Counted from the stretch's first letter, positions 25,501 through 36,989 are shown. The stretch: 64,000 nt of DNA from Congeria kusceri (GCA_027627225.1 JAPFQT010000089.1:682001-746000), one strand, 5' to 3'. Notes: a model not told the origin generated them from the letters alone. Translations and numbers: made by a program.

Positions 25501-26130
25501 TTTATTTCTTGGTTCTCGGATCCGCCAAACCGATTTTTTCAACAACAAAAAAAATAATTGTAGAACCAATATCGTAAAAATGACCTTGTGAAAAGAACAC
25601 TGAAGAAATGATTAATTTTATGTAACATGTATTGTGACTGTATATCGCTGTATGATTCATTTGATCTGCTCACTGTTATTTTATACATCATACAACACTT
25701 GAAGTCAGAAGAAAATACTCATTAAAACTAATTACGATCTTAGAATCATTGTATTAGATACACATTTATAATTTTATAACAATATTATAATTAACAAATT
25801 TCATGGGTGTATATTGATTTTTGACCTGAGCGACCTAGGGCATTATGGCCTTCTTGTTAAATAAAAATAGTTAAAATAACGCTTGTGCAGACAATAACTT
25901 GAGCAATTTGTGTGCTATTATTATAAAACTTTATGGAAGTGTTAGTAGGCATAAAAGGAAGGCCAAGTTCGGTTTTAGGCATAACTGCTCTTATCGTACT
26001 TGAGTTATGCCTCGTCAGGCGACACATCCGACTCGCGGAGTTCTAGTTCTGTATTTAATATTCTAAAATATCTTATGCATCCTTCATTCATTAGAAATAA
26101 TTGTCACTGTTCATGTTTCTTATTTTCCAG
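25501..26130. other. Intronic sequence with repeat fragment
   Basis: AT-rich; TGAGCGACCTAGGGCATTATGGCCTTCTTGTT at ~25825 is a family 2/3 tail, and 25860-26030 is a family 7 fragment. The acceptor TATTTTCCAG ends at 26130. Confidence 0.5.
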
Positions 26131-26781
26131 ATATGCGGAATGTGGTTGATTTACAAAGCAAAACACTTGAAAATGCTGATGGTTCTTTGGATAAACAACA
26201 TGAAATTTACTTTGGACTTGAAGATGCATCATACGAAGGAAATGTTCCTTCTCTCTCTGAAGAAATGCTTGACAAGCATACAATTGCAAAATTCGATCAG
26301 ATGAAGAAAAATGCAATTGACACTTCCTTGACTTTTAAGGTAGATGAAAAAGTTGCAGCCAGAAAGGTGGTTGAAAATAGCAACTGGAATGATAAGATTC
26401 TAAAAGAATTCAATCCTTTGTTTCCAATAAAATTACAATATGTGGAAAAGAAGACAGAATGGATAGCACCGAAAAAGCTAATGCAAAAGCTGTTACTGGC
26501 ACCATCAGAAGAGTCCATATGTTTGCAATATGTTCCATCATCATTGGAACAGTCTGTAGATGTGCACAATCCACAAGCAACAACGGAACAATCAACAACT
26601 TTGCCGATTACAAAAATGGAACAACTTTTGCCAATTTTACAAGCATCACCACCAGAACAAACAGTACCTTCGCAATATTCACCAGTCCCAGCAGTGTCTT
26701 TGACAACTACATCAGCACCATCGGAGCGGGCTGTGCTTTTACAAAACAAACCAGCACCATCAGAACTTGATCTACTAAAAG
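26131..26781 (+). CDS. IAP exon: low-complexity Ser/Pro/Gln/Thr-rich region
   Basis: 217 codons, acceptor TATTTTCCAG and donor AAAG then GTACAAC, phase 1 on both sides. The first ~100 codons are charged. From about codon 115 the protein becomes a Pro/Ser/Gln/Glu-rich linker with a loosely repeated APSE/SPPEQ-type motif about every 15-30 residues, presumably disordered. No known domain is visible. This long linker ahead of the BIRs accounts for the protein exceeding normal IAP length. Confidence 0.75.
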
Positions 26782-29700
26782 GTACAACAAACATTTAAGT
26801 CAGTGTTGGCAACCTGATATTATTAAAACACTAGTTGTTCAGTGGATAGTTCATTTGGGTAGAAACATGGGTCAATGTTTATTATTACATTGGTGTTTTA
26901 CATAAATTATCACTTCTTTATTTTATGATAGGGACATTTGCTTTTCCTGCTCTGGAGATTGCATGTTTGTATCATTTTAGCTACGAGATAGGCAACAATG
27001 TGCAGTTTGTTGGGTTGTTGATAATTGGATCTCTTAAATTTCAGATACAGAGTACCCAATTGTGAAGAATATTAGGCTTAGGGTGGCTCCCATTCCTCCT
27101 GATTGCTCCTACCATACTTTAAAAGGTCAATGTCAACACAGATTTGAATTGTGTCAAATAAAAACTCGACTGCGAACTAAAAGGTTGACATTAATGGACA
27201 GCATTTGGTTGCCATTGGCTGAACTACCATGGCCAAGGCTTGACAACATCAGAGTGTACTACATTGAACGATTCGATCCTTTGAACATGATAATAAGCCA
27301 AATTGCTGAAGGGAAATCTCCCAGACCTCAGGTCACCATGAGATATGAACTGCTTCGCCTGTGCACGCTCAGAACCTACCCAAAGGATAACAAGCCTTTT
27401 ATGATAAGAATGGCAGCTGCAGGATTCTACTACGCCTCTGATGGTGATGGGGTTGTGTGCTATTGCTGTGGCATACGTCGTTATGGTTGGGTGGAAACAG
27501 ATGATCCAATGGAGGTACACAAAAGAATTAATCCAAGATGCAAGTTCATTATTAACAATGTTGAGTACAATGTTCCAGCCATGGCTTTTGGCCCACTGAG
27601 AAAGAATGTTGCATGTTTAGACATGATTCCAGACTGTGTCCTAGTACCAAGCCAAGGAGAGGATGTAAACAATAGCCAGAGAGCTAGACTTGGTATGTGT
27701 ATATTTTTAGGACTTTTGTAACATCATGGCGTAACACTTTTCTTATAAGTCGTAGTAATATATACATAATATTAATATATTATATTAAATTGTAGTAATA
27801 GTTTAAATTAATATATTATATTAAATTGTAGAAGTAATTTCTCCATTAAGCTATTGTCAATAATTTAACTTAGTAAAAAAGAAAAACAAGTTTGTTATTT
27901 AATTTAAACTTGCCTTTTTATATGCCCGTTTGAAAAACGGGACATATTATAGGGATGTCCCTGGCAGGTGGGAGGGTGGCAGGTTTGGTGGGAAAATCTT
28001 GACCGGAGCATAGCTTTGTCCATCGTGGATGGATTTTCAAATAACTTGGCAGAAGTGACAAGTATAGTGAGCCAGAGTGTCGCGCACAAGAATCAGGTCC
28101 CTAGGTCCAAGTTGAAGTCACAATTCAAGGTCAAATGTTAAATATAAGAAACCAATCCTAAACATTTTGTCTGGAGCATATCTTTGTCCAGCATGGATGG
28201 CATTGAAATAACTTGGCAGAAGTGATCAGCATCATGTGACAGAGTGTCGAGCGCATGATCAAGGTCACAATTCAAGGTCAAAGGTCTGATATAAGAAATC
28301 AATCCCTAACACTTTGTCTGGAGCATGTCTTTGTCCAGCATGGATGGATTTTCTTTTTGAGTCACTGAATCTTTACTCATAAAAATGCTTCTTTGACGGA
28401 AATATATTTTTGTGACAATGACACTCTTGTTTTATATTGTATATGAATCATGTTTCAGGTGTCCAAATGTCAATACCAAAACACGCACACATGGCCATCA
28501 AGACGGTTAGAGAACACTCCTTCAATGGGAATTGGCCCAACACACCAAAGTATTCACCAGCACAACTTGCTGATGGTGGATTTTTCTTCACAGGTTGAAT
28601 ATATAATTACAATTTGCTGCAATGTAAAGAAAATTGAAGTTCATTTATATTGGTTTTAAATTAAGACACTTGATTAAAAAAAATTTATTGAAACCCTGGA
28701 TTACAATTTAGTTTGATTCAAATAAAATTCATCCAAGTGCCATCAAATGAAAATAAATAAAGTACATGTAATTGTTACAACAGTTTAGTCTTTATACAAT
28801 AGACTGTGCAGATTCATCCCTTACCAATTTAAGTACCTGAATTTCAGGTGGAAAGTTTTCTGCAGTAATGAAGTTTTATGTTGTATATTTTGCTATAGGA
28901 ATTGGAGATTGTGTCCGTTGCTTTTACTGTGGCATAGGTAAGTTGCGTTTCAAAAATGTTTAGAATTGTTTATGCATATTGTTATAACTAGCTATCTTTA
29001 AATAAACTTTTTGTGAAGGATAAATTTGGTAGCAAGTTTGGTTTGAAGGTTTTCTTTATTATTAAGGGAGTTAAATATGAACATTCTGTTTAATTTGCAA
29101 ATCCATCAAATCCTGTAATTAATTGAATGTGTTGTTTTGCTTTCAATTTCGCACAGTGACTTGCTTGTTCACGTATTTAAAAATTGCTCATGTATATGCT
29201 AGGTTTTGTAGGAGTGTTTAGCATTGCTTTCAATTTCGCACAGTGACTTGCTTGTTCACGTATTTAAAAATTGCTCATGTATATGCTAGGTTTTGTAGGA
29301 GTGTTTAGCATGTTTTATCTGTTAACACCTTTATTGCCATTACAAATCTCTTAAACATCCATATTAACATATATTTATCCTAAATACCAATATTGATGTG
29401 TTTTTAGCTCACCTGAGCACAAAGTGCTCATGGTGAGCTTTTGTGATCGCCCATTGTCTGTCGTTCGTGCGTGCGTCCGTCCGTCCGTTGTAAACTTTTC
29501 ATTCAAACAACATTTCCTCCTAAACCACTTGGCAGATTTTCACCAAACTTCACAGGACTGATCATTGGGTGACCCTCTTTCAAAGTTGTTCAAATCGTTA
29601 TGGTCCGCTGCATATGTAGGTCACCAGAGCTAAAAATAAATAAAAAAAGTGTAAACATTAAAAATCTTCTCTGAAAGGCAGGGCCCAGAGGGTTCATATT

Positions 29701-32700
29701 TGGTATGTAACATTGTATTGTGGTCCTCTACAACGGTTGTTCAAATTATGCCCCTGGGGTCAAAACCGGCCACACCTTGGGGGTCACATGGTTTATATAG
29801 AATATATAACAAAATGACTTTTAAAATCTGAAGTGAACTAGGGGGGTCTGGTGCATGCTCCCCAAAAATTGTTTTTGAAATTCAGATGCAAAATCCTATC
29901 CACGGCTTACTCTACCATTCGTCAAACTAGATAATGGCTAAAAATTTCACTACCTGGCTAAAATAATTTGATATGGCTACAACTTTTTCTTTATAAAACC
30001 CTATAAAATACCCAATATGAGTAGGATTTCGATGTTGGTAAATTCGGCTAAAAACTATTTTAAGCCATGGGCAGCCCTGCTAGCATTTTTGGACACATGA
30101 TTCATGATAGTTTTATACTTAATTTTGATAGTTGGCAGCCCTGCTAGCAATAGTTTGACCTATGAAATTTACCCTTTTATACTTTATTTTGATAGTTCAG
30201 ATGTTTTATAATCAATTATAGAAATTTAAAAAAATTAATAATAAAGCTGTTTACTTTTGTGTTATTTTTGTATGACTCGACTTCTTAAATTCATAACACA
30301 TTTTAAAAATGATTTTTATAGATTGAACAACACAATTAATAAATTAATAGTGTAAGACTTTTTTTATATAAACATTCTCAATGCATCATAACACATTATA
30401 AAATGCATTTTCTGCAATTTTTTTTTTTTGCAATTAGAAAATTTTAATTATATATATATATATTATATTTTGTTAATTATTAATTCATACTTTTTTTATC
30501 AATAAGACACGGCATTAGAATTACCTTGCAATTATTTTTCCGATTAGAACAGAACAAACAACAAAATCCAATAAACCTGTGAGTCATTAATGATAACACC
30601 TGTTAAAACTAAGAAGCGTAACAGCATGACGTCATCAGTTAGATGTGCTTCCAAATCTGCAAGCTATAGCAACTGTGTCGGTTTGACTTCAAAAGTCTTT
30701 GATGTTACTGCTGAAGTCTGGCTATCATCTAGCAGTTTATACATGTAGCAGCAACCCCGTTTAACACGCTTAGCACATGGTCAGTGTGAAAAGCATCAAT
30801 CAGTACTAATGTACCTAAACAACAAAAGTACTGTCCATAGAGAATTAGTGAATTAGCATTTGGGGGGAAAAGTCAGGGTGCGAAAAAAATCAGAATGTAG
30901 TTTTGTTGCAATGGATAAATTGGAGATTTTAATGGTGGTGACGAAATATACATATCTTTGAATTAAAATGGCAACTGCGTTAAGATGGAACACTTATTGG
31001 ATATTAACATGATTATCACATTCAATATGGATTAGTGTGTCCATTTGTGTTGAGGTCAAAGACTGGCTTTCAGTTTCAGAACAAGGTACACAATAATTTA
31101 TTTTTATTTCTTTGAAATTTGAGGCGGCCCATAACTCGTTTGAAATGGTCAATTTGGCCAGCTGCCGGCTCTTCATGACAACCCTGGAAACCACAAGGCC
31201 TAGAGTTTTAATATTTGGTATGTAGCATCCTATAGTGGTCCTCTACAAAGATTGTTCAAATGATGCTCTTGGGGTCAAAACTGGCCACGACCCTGGGGTC
31301 ACATGGTCTATATGAACTTAAATACCAAAATGTCTTTAACAATCGTCTTCTCTGAAACCGCAAGGCCCAGAGGTTTCATATTTGGTATGTAACAAAATAT
31401 AGTGGTCCTCTACGAATATTGTTCAATTAGTGCCACACCCCAGGGGTCACATGATTTATATAGACTTAAATAGCAAAATGATTTTAAAAATCTTCTTAGA
31501 AACTGCAAGGCCCAGTGGTATTGTATTTGGTATGTAGCATCCTATAGTGGTCCTTTACAAAGATTGTCGCTGGGGTCAAAACTGGTCGCGCCCCGGGGTT
31601 GACATTATTTATTTAAACTTAAATAGCAAGATGTCTTCTAAAACTGCAAGGTCCAGAGGTTTCGTATTTGGTATGTAACATCCTATAGTGGTCTTCTAAA
31701 AAGATTGATCAAATTATGCCCCTTTTGGTCAAAACTGACCACACCCCAGGGGTCACATGGTTTATATAGACTTAAATAGCTAAATGACTTTAAAATTATT
31801 CTCCTCTGAAACCACAAGGCCCAGATGGCTGTTCAATATTGTTCAAATAATGCCCCTGGGATAAAAATAAGCCACGCCTCGTGTATGCTAATTCCAATTG
31901 GGTTACAAGGTCTCTGGTGAGTGTCTTGTTTTTGTTAACTGTCCCGTAAAAGACAGTATCAGTCATTAAATTAATAAATCAAATGCATGCATAAATATTT
32001 CACTTAATTGTGAAAATATAACGCTTACAATTTGAGGCTGTAAGAGTTTATAAATATTGGTTGTACATGTCTAAGAGAGTAAAGGCCTGGATGAAAATGT
32101 CTTGGGGGAGAAATATCACGTCACCGTGTTTTGCCATAGAAAACATTAAGAATGTTATACCTTTACCACCCGCTATTGTAGGCTTAAGACACTGGGACAA
32201 AGAAGACGACATGTGGGTGGAGCATGCACGCTGGTCACAATACTGTACTTTCCTGATACAGAAAAAAGGACAAAACTTTGTGGACCTAGTACAGCTTGCG
32301 GTATGATACTCGGATATATAGTTTCCAAGTGTTTTGTCAGTATGTAACACTGTATTATAATTTTAGATGGCACACACATTCAGTTAATCTATTTATCATG
32401 TCAATTAAAATTTTAATAGGATTATATTATTTTAAAATTAACTTGAGATTATGCAACAAATATCTTTTGTATGCATACATGTAGTCTTCTGCAATCTGTA
32501 ATGTTGCATATTGTAATTATTCGTTGTTTGTGTAGTATTGACCAATGACCAGTTTTTTATTTGTTGTCCAGGTAAATGCTTTTTCCTTTATTGCCTTCTT
32601 TGTCTTATTAGGTGGAACACCTCGATGATTCAGGTAACATTTGATGTATTTAAATGATAAAGATATTCCCATAATTATCATTTATGAAATGTAATGATTT

Positions 32701-35700
32701 AGTTGATATGTCTTTAATTGTACATTCATGTGTTGTAAGTGTATTATGCAATTATTATGTATGTATAAGTGTATTAAGCAACTATTATGAATGATATGTT
32801 CATTTATTTAATGCTTAGTAGTGAAATATAGAAAATTATCAGTGAGATATATCCCTATATCACTCACAGTGAGGGACTGATGTTTGGGGTCCCGATTTCA
32901 TACTGTAAATGAAACGGACCGTCATCAATGCGGGGCTCAAAACTGTGAAATGACGTCATTATTTTGACGTCATGATGTTATGATTCCCATGATATTTTCC
33001 AATTAAATGTAAAACAAAGGTGAATCAAGCATTAAATAAAAAGAAAATGTGTTTGTTTTTGGTGTGATAACGCGTTATATCATCACCGAAAAGGTAGACA
33101 ATTTACATATTTTCACTTGGGCAAGCCCATATTAACTGTCTCCCTTTTCGGTGATGATATCACGCGTTATTATGCCCCCTTCGAACAAATGGGGGTATAT
33201 TGTTTTGCACCTGTCCGTCGGTCGGTCGGTTGGATGGTCGGTCGGTCTGTCCATAGACTATTTCGTTTCCGCACGATATCTAGAGAACGCTTTGACCCAC
33301 GATCATTTAAGTTGGTATGCTTGTTACTTGGGAGGCAAGGGAGACGCCAATTGTTTTTGAGGTCAAAGGTCAATGTTACAGGGGCTTAACATGAAATTCG
33401 TTTCCACAAGATATCTAGAGAATGCTTTGACTTACGATCATTTAAGTTGGTATGCTGGTTACTTGGGAGGAAAGGAAGACGCCTATCAAATTTGAGGTCA
33501 ACAGGTCAAAGGTCAAGGTGACAGAGGCTTGTAACATGAAAACTGTTTCCTCTGTAGACCATTTTGTTTCTGCATGATTTGTAGAATACACTTTGACCTA
33601 CGATCATCCAAGCTGGTATGCGGGTTACTCGAGAGGAAAGGAAGACGCCTATCAATTTTGAGGTCAACAGGTCACGGTCACAGGGGCTTGTAACATGAAA
33701 ACTGTTTTCTCCGTTGACCATTTTGTTTCCGATGGATATCTAGAGAACGCTTTGACCTACGATCATCCAAGTTAGTATGCTGGTTACTCGGGAGGAAAGG
33801 AAGAAGCCTATCATTTTTTAGGTCAACCAGTCAGAGGTCAAGGTCACAGGGGCTTGTAACATGAAAACTGTTTCCACAGAGAACGCTTTAACCTAGGATC
33901 ATATAAATTAGTATGCTGGTTAGTCTTGAGGGAAAAAAGACCCCTATCGATTTTGAGATCAAAGGTCAAGGTCATAGGGGCGTGTGAAAAAACAACATTT
34001 CCACTTAATAACAGATGAACCATTGGTACATGGTCCCGAAACTATATAGGTACAATGGTCAGTTTGAGTAGATGACCTATTACATAGTGATAATTACTGA
34101 GTACTTGGGTCGAGTCATCAAATTTGATAGGAAGAATGCTCTTGCAGAGAAGACAACTCCTATCTAGGTAATGGTTAACATGTCTCAGCTTAGATTTTTC
34201 AGAAACAGTACACTTCTGTGATGAACAAAGGCTGCAAGTCAAGGGGCATACATGTTTTAAAACATCTCTTGTTATACCTCACCTTGGTCCACAATAATAA
34301 ATTCCCATTACCCGAGAAAGAGACATTTTGACTGTCAAAAACATTTCAACCTTTTTGACATGTGATTAAGCAAAAGTGACTGACCTCGCTGACATTGTGA
34401 ATGTCATATAAGGGCAAGTAACTGCGTCAGTTTTTTAGCCACATCATAAAAAGATTACGTCCTTTTTTGTGGTGTCATATAGTCATGAAGTCACTATTTA
34501 ATGTGGAAATAAATTCAAAGTTATCTGTAAGAAAATAGTTTGCAATTATTTCTGTGGATGAAAGAAGTTAGGAATTCTTCAATCTTGATGGGCAGAATTA
34601 AGCATTTGTTTGGTATCATAAAATAAATATCACATGGCAGCATGTGTGACATTGATATTGTCAACCCTCGAAACAGAATGTCGCCACTCGGCATTCGCCT
34701 CGGGTGACATTCTACTCTCGGGTTGACAATATCGATGTCACACACACAGCCATATGATTTTTATATAATGTCTCTGTGAGGTATTCATGCTTTAGAAGCA
34801 CAACACTTGAAACATTTTGACAGTTAAGGTATATACAACAATACTTTCATTACAGATCAAGCATCCAATAATCTGTACAAGAACCTTGTCAGTGAGGCTG
34901 CCCAGACGGTTTTGGATGAATCAAACTCCACTCCACAGCAAATGAAAAATGCCATTGTTTCTATCTTAACAACTGGAAGTAAGATTATCTTCACAGCAGA
35001 ATAAATTAAATGTCAAAAAGCATTGAAAATATTGTTAGTTGTATGATCATGGTTTTATACATGGATTAAAGCGACATTCCTCTGTAATCTTCTTAGATAA
35101 CTGACATCATGCTGTTAGTTGGTTTCTTGATGCGATAAACATGCCAGATTCAAGTTTAATGCTCTTTTAAAACATTATTTAACTTTATAACGTGTATTGT
35201 TTTAAAAAATCTTAAAACGCTGCATAATTCTGAAGGTAGTGTCATCTGTATAATATGATGAATCTTTTGAAGGAACCACAATGGTAACAGTTAGTGAACT
35301 GATAGAAAAGGTTGCAGAGCTGGCAAATCAGTCTGCCACAAACGAAAAGCAGCCCGAAGAATCAGAAAATGCTGCTGAGCCCCCAGTCAGTAATTCTATC
35401 AGTGAAAGGGAGCTGTCAATCAGTAAGTTCAGTAATCTTGTATACATACTTTAAAGAACAGCGTGTCTACATTTTAACAGTTTTATATCCGTATTTTTTA
35501 TAATAGTTGATTGTGTTTATGGAGGATATTTTGTACTATGTACTATCATTCCTACTAGCCCACTGAATCTCTTCACTTGCTCCATATCCAGATACATTCC
35601 CTGTCTCTTAAACTTGCCCAGACCTCTTATGTACTACGCCCACTAATCTTACCTTATGTTCAACGTATCATACATATAGATACCATACGTTACATTTGGA

Positions 35701-36989
35701 AGTTTACGTTGCATAAACATAGTTGTTAGACCATTTTACGTAAGATCAGTTCTGACCACACAAGGACACGTACTTTTTTGATTTCAATTTAGGCAATATA
35801 ATATAACAAATATATTCGTTTTCTGTAAATTTTATTTTAACATTATATTGGAAACATGAACCGAAATCCAAATGACAACCAATATTCTTGTGTTGTTGGA
35901 ACTACTTAGAGTACATAACTGTGGCCACAGTTTATTTGAAGTTGTAGTGTCGAAGTCTAGGGATAGGATGTAGGAGTCTGTAAGAGCATCGCATGCATTG
36001 TCCTGATCATCATCTTCTTGTGATTCTTTCCTTGAAGCTGGCTATAAAATAACACAAGATGAATATATGAGATTTGTATACATATACCTTTTATTTTATA
36101 CACATTTAGTTACAAAATTCTGTTTTGTTTGTTTTTAGTTACCGTTACTGGTAAGTATGGTATAAAAATGACCTCCCCAGTGAAACTTCCTCAGCTGTAC
36201 ATATACTTAACTTAAAATATGGATGAAGAAAACAAAAACATCCTTAAATCTTGTGTATCACATATTACATTTACTCTTGTATTAATTTTCAAACCCCAAT
36301 TATATTACATGCTTTAACAAATGTTAAACTGATTCAAGTCAGTAGCTTGATCGTGAGTCACCTTTGTCCTGTGGTAATTGGGCCTGTGTATAGCCCCTTA
36401 TTTCTTACATTAAACACAAACAACCAATAGATGTTTGATAAATGGTAATTTTATAAAAATTAATAGTGTATTATTCAATCATTGCACTTGAATATCATGC
36501 ATAAATCTGTCTGTAAACTTGTTTTAAATAAAGAATTACTTTGTCAAGATTGTAATGAGCATGTGAGGCTCGTAGAAATCTGTAAACAAAAGCTTGTGTT
36601 AAAACTATTAGTGGCAAATACTGGAACTGTCAATTCAGATCATTTTTTGATAGTTGACTACATGTATTAACAGGTACTGTTTTAAAATTCAGAAACATAC
36701 TTTTGTGATATAAGAACTGTAGTTAGGTTTCATTTGCCAGCTTTACAAATAAATCCTAGGAATTTATTTGCATGACATTTCACTACGTTTAGACCCAGAA
36801 GACATCAAGCAGGAGAATGAGCAGCTAAAGGAGCAGACACTATGCAAAGTTTGCCTGGACAACATCGTCAGTATCGTGTTCCTGCCTTGTGGACACCTGG
36901 TTACCTGTGCAGACTGCGCTCCAGCATTGAGGAAATGTCCCATCTGTAGGGCGGATGTCAAGGGAACTGTTTGCACTCGCATGAGCTAA
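26131..36989 (+). CDS. Inhibitor of apoptosis protein (two BIR, UBA-like, RING), 10-exon model, 5' incomplete
   Basis: Spliced gene read by hand. Exons: 26131-26781, 27045-27692, 28459-28593, 28899-28937, 32182-32300, 32612-32633, 34856-34978, 35273-35422, 36139-36150, 36793-36989 (stop TAA). Each junction has AG/GT borders and the reading frame is kept across all of them; every junction is phase 1 except 32300/32612 (phase 0). The span codes for roughly 700 residues. Domain order is low-complexity N-terminal part, BIR1, BIR2, UBA-like segment, RING, the layout of cIAP/XIAP-type E3 ubiquitin ligases that bind caspases or IBM-bearing proteins in the cytosol and ubiquitinate partners. The family role is established knowledge; the function of this copy is inference. 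The protein is longer than typical IAPs because of its long N-terminal part. The initiator codon is not placed: the first exon opens in phase 1, so at least one upstream exon exists. Confidence 0.85.
27045..27692 (+). CDS. IAP exon containing BIR1
   Basis: 216 codons, acceptor AAATTTCAG, donor CTTG then GTATGT. The BIR domain runs from about 27341 to 27555: an Arg-rich opening, AAAGFYYASDGDGV, zinc ligands in VCYCCG (C-x2-C), the His of MEVHKR and the Cys of INPRC. The W-x3-DDP motif is present. The aromatic residue (Trp) found just before the last zinc ligand region in IBM-binding type II BIRs is Ile here, so this BIR resembles type I BIRs or a diverged copy. The ~98 residues in front of it have no recognised domain. 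Confidence 0.85.
27918..28435 (+). repeat. Repeat family 8 in an IAP intron
   Basis: Begins ATATGCCCGTTTGAAAAACGGGACATATTA (palindromic), contains ~165-bp units with CATGGATGGATTTTCAAATAACTTGGCAGAAGTG and GGTCCCTAGGTCCAAG, and ends TGACAATGACACTCTTGTTT. Relatives are at 49010-49430 and 51300-52020. Confidence 0.75.
28459..32300 (+). CDS. IAP exons 28459-28593, 28899-28937 and 32182-32300: BIR2 split over three exons
   Basis: Joined, these give one complete BIR: the N-terminal helices and a DGGFFFTG-type core in exon one, GDCVRCFYCG with the C-x2-C zinc pair in the 39-nt exon two, and LRHWDKEDDMWVEHARW plus YC in exon three, supplying the His and last Cys ligands. Compared with XIAP BIR3, the acidic residue equivalent to Glu314 and the Trp equivalent to Trp323 are present, while the Asp309 position is His. 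By family knowledge this pattern fits an IBM-peptide-binding type II BIR. The intron between 28937 and 32182 is filled with repeats. The junction leaving 32300 is the only phase 0 one. Confidence 0.85.
29137..29310 (+). repeat. Perfect 87-bp tandem duplication in an IAP intron
   Basis: 29137-29223 is repeated without visible change at 29224-29310, starting TTGCTTTCAATTTCGCACAG and ending GTGTTTAGCA. Located in the intron that splits BIR2. Either a very recent duplication or an assembly artefact. Confidence 0.9.
29401..31930 (+). repeat. Repeat family 3 copy, split by a ~1.35-kb insertion
   Basis: Starts TTTTTAGCTCACCTGAGCACAAAG and ends GGTCTCTGGTGAGTGTCTTGTTTTTG. The array runs 29401-29831 and 31184-31930. 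The sequence between is foreign to it and AT-rich, with GGCAGCCCTGCTAGCA twice (30069, 30133). No TIR or frame was found in the insert. Confidence 0.75.
33067..33170. repeat. 28-bp inverted repeat in an IAP intron
   Basis: 33067-33094 and 33143-33170 are inverted copies (about two mismatches) containing CATCACCGAAAAGG, with a 48-nt spacer. The right arm directly abuts the TATGCCCC start of the next repeat. Confidence 0.8.
33171..34265 (+). repeat. Repeat family 9 in an IAP intron
   Basis: Opens TATGCCCCTTCGAACAAATGGGGGTATATT with a run of GTCGGTCGGT, has five ~155-bp units with GATATCTAGAGAACGCTTTGACC and GGAGGAAAGGAAGACGCC, and closes AAGGGGCATACATGTTTTAAAACATCTCTTGTT. A TATGCCCC start with an inverted GGGGCATA end. 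Confidence 0.8.
34631..34756. repeat. Long imperfect palindrome just upstream of the UBA-like exon
   Basis: The arms (about 34631-34684 and 34702-34756) pair over ~50 bp, including GTGACATTGATATTGTCAACCC and its inverted match, with a GC-richer loop around 34690. It ends 100 bases before the acceptor at 34855. A remnant of a fold-back element is likely. Confidence 0.8.
34856..35422 (+). CDS. IAP exons 34856-34978 and 35273-35422: UBA-like segment and linker
   Basis: The end of the first exon and start of the second read SILTTG followed shortly by TVSELIEKV. This resembles the second half of the UBA domain of cIAP proteins (ILTTG, then TV, then a hydrophobic helix). The MGF loop expected in the first UBA helix is replaced by a DESNS-type stretch, so ubiquitin binding is uncertain. 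The second exon continues into a Glu/Pro/Asn-rich linker. A 22-nt exon (32612-32633) precedes and a 12-nt micro-exon (36139-36150, ITVT) follows; both are phase-consistent but too short to be certain. Confidence 0.6.
35423..36792. other. IAP introns with a 12-nt micro-exon candidate
   Basis: 36139-36150 (TTACCGTTACTG) sits between GTTTGTTTTTAG and GTAAGT and keeps the frame. Otherwise no repeat or gene was recognised here; a 62-codon frame at 36482-36670 has no support. Confidence 0.4.
36793..36989 (+). CDS. IAP terminal exon with C3HC4 RING finger
   Basis: Terminal exon opening in phase 1 after ACGTTTAG. A short charged, possibly helical stretch (QENEQLKEQ) leads into the RING: CKVC, then LPCGHLVTC, ADC, and RKCPICR, giving all eight zinc ligands of the C3HC4 type (about 36843-36950). 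It ends nine or so residues later with a stop at 36987-36989, as in IAP E3 ligases where the RING is at the extreme C-terminus. This indicates E3 ubiquitin ligase activity by family knowledge. All key residues are intact. Confidence 0.93.

Noticed and set aside
26297..26794. 165-codon minus-strand frame
   Set aside because: It lies opposite the spliced IAP exon 26131-26781 and has a Cys/Ser-rich composition explained by the complementary Pro/Ser/Gln-rich codons; no domain.
27224..27520. 98-codon minus-strand frame
   Set aside because: Opposite the BIR1 exon; the plus-strand reading has all zinc ligands.
33171..33373. GTCGGTCGGT run read as a possible CRISPR or regulatory array
   Set aside because: It is the GTCCGTC-type low-complexity start common to the TATGCCCC repeats of this window; eukaryotic context and no spacer structure.
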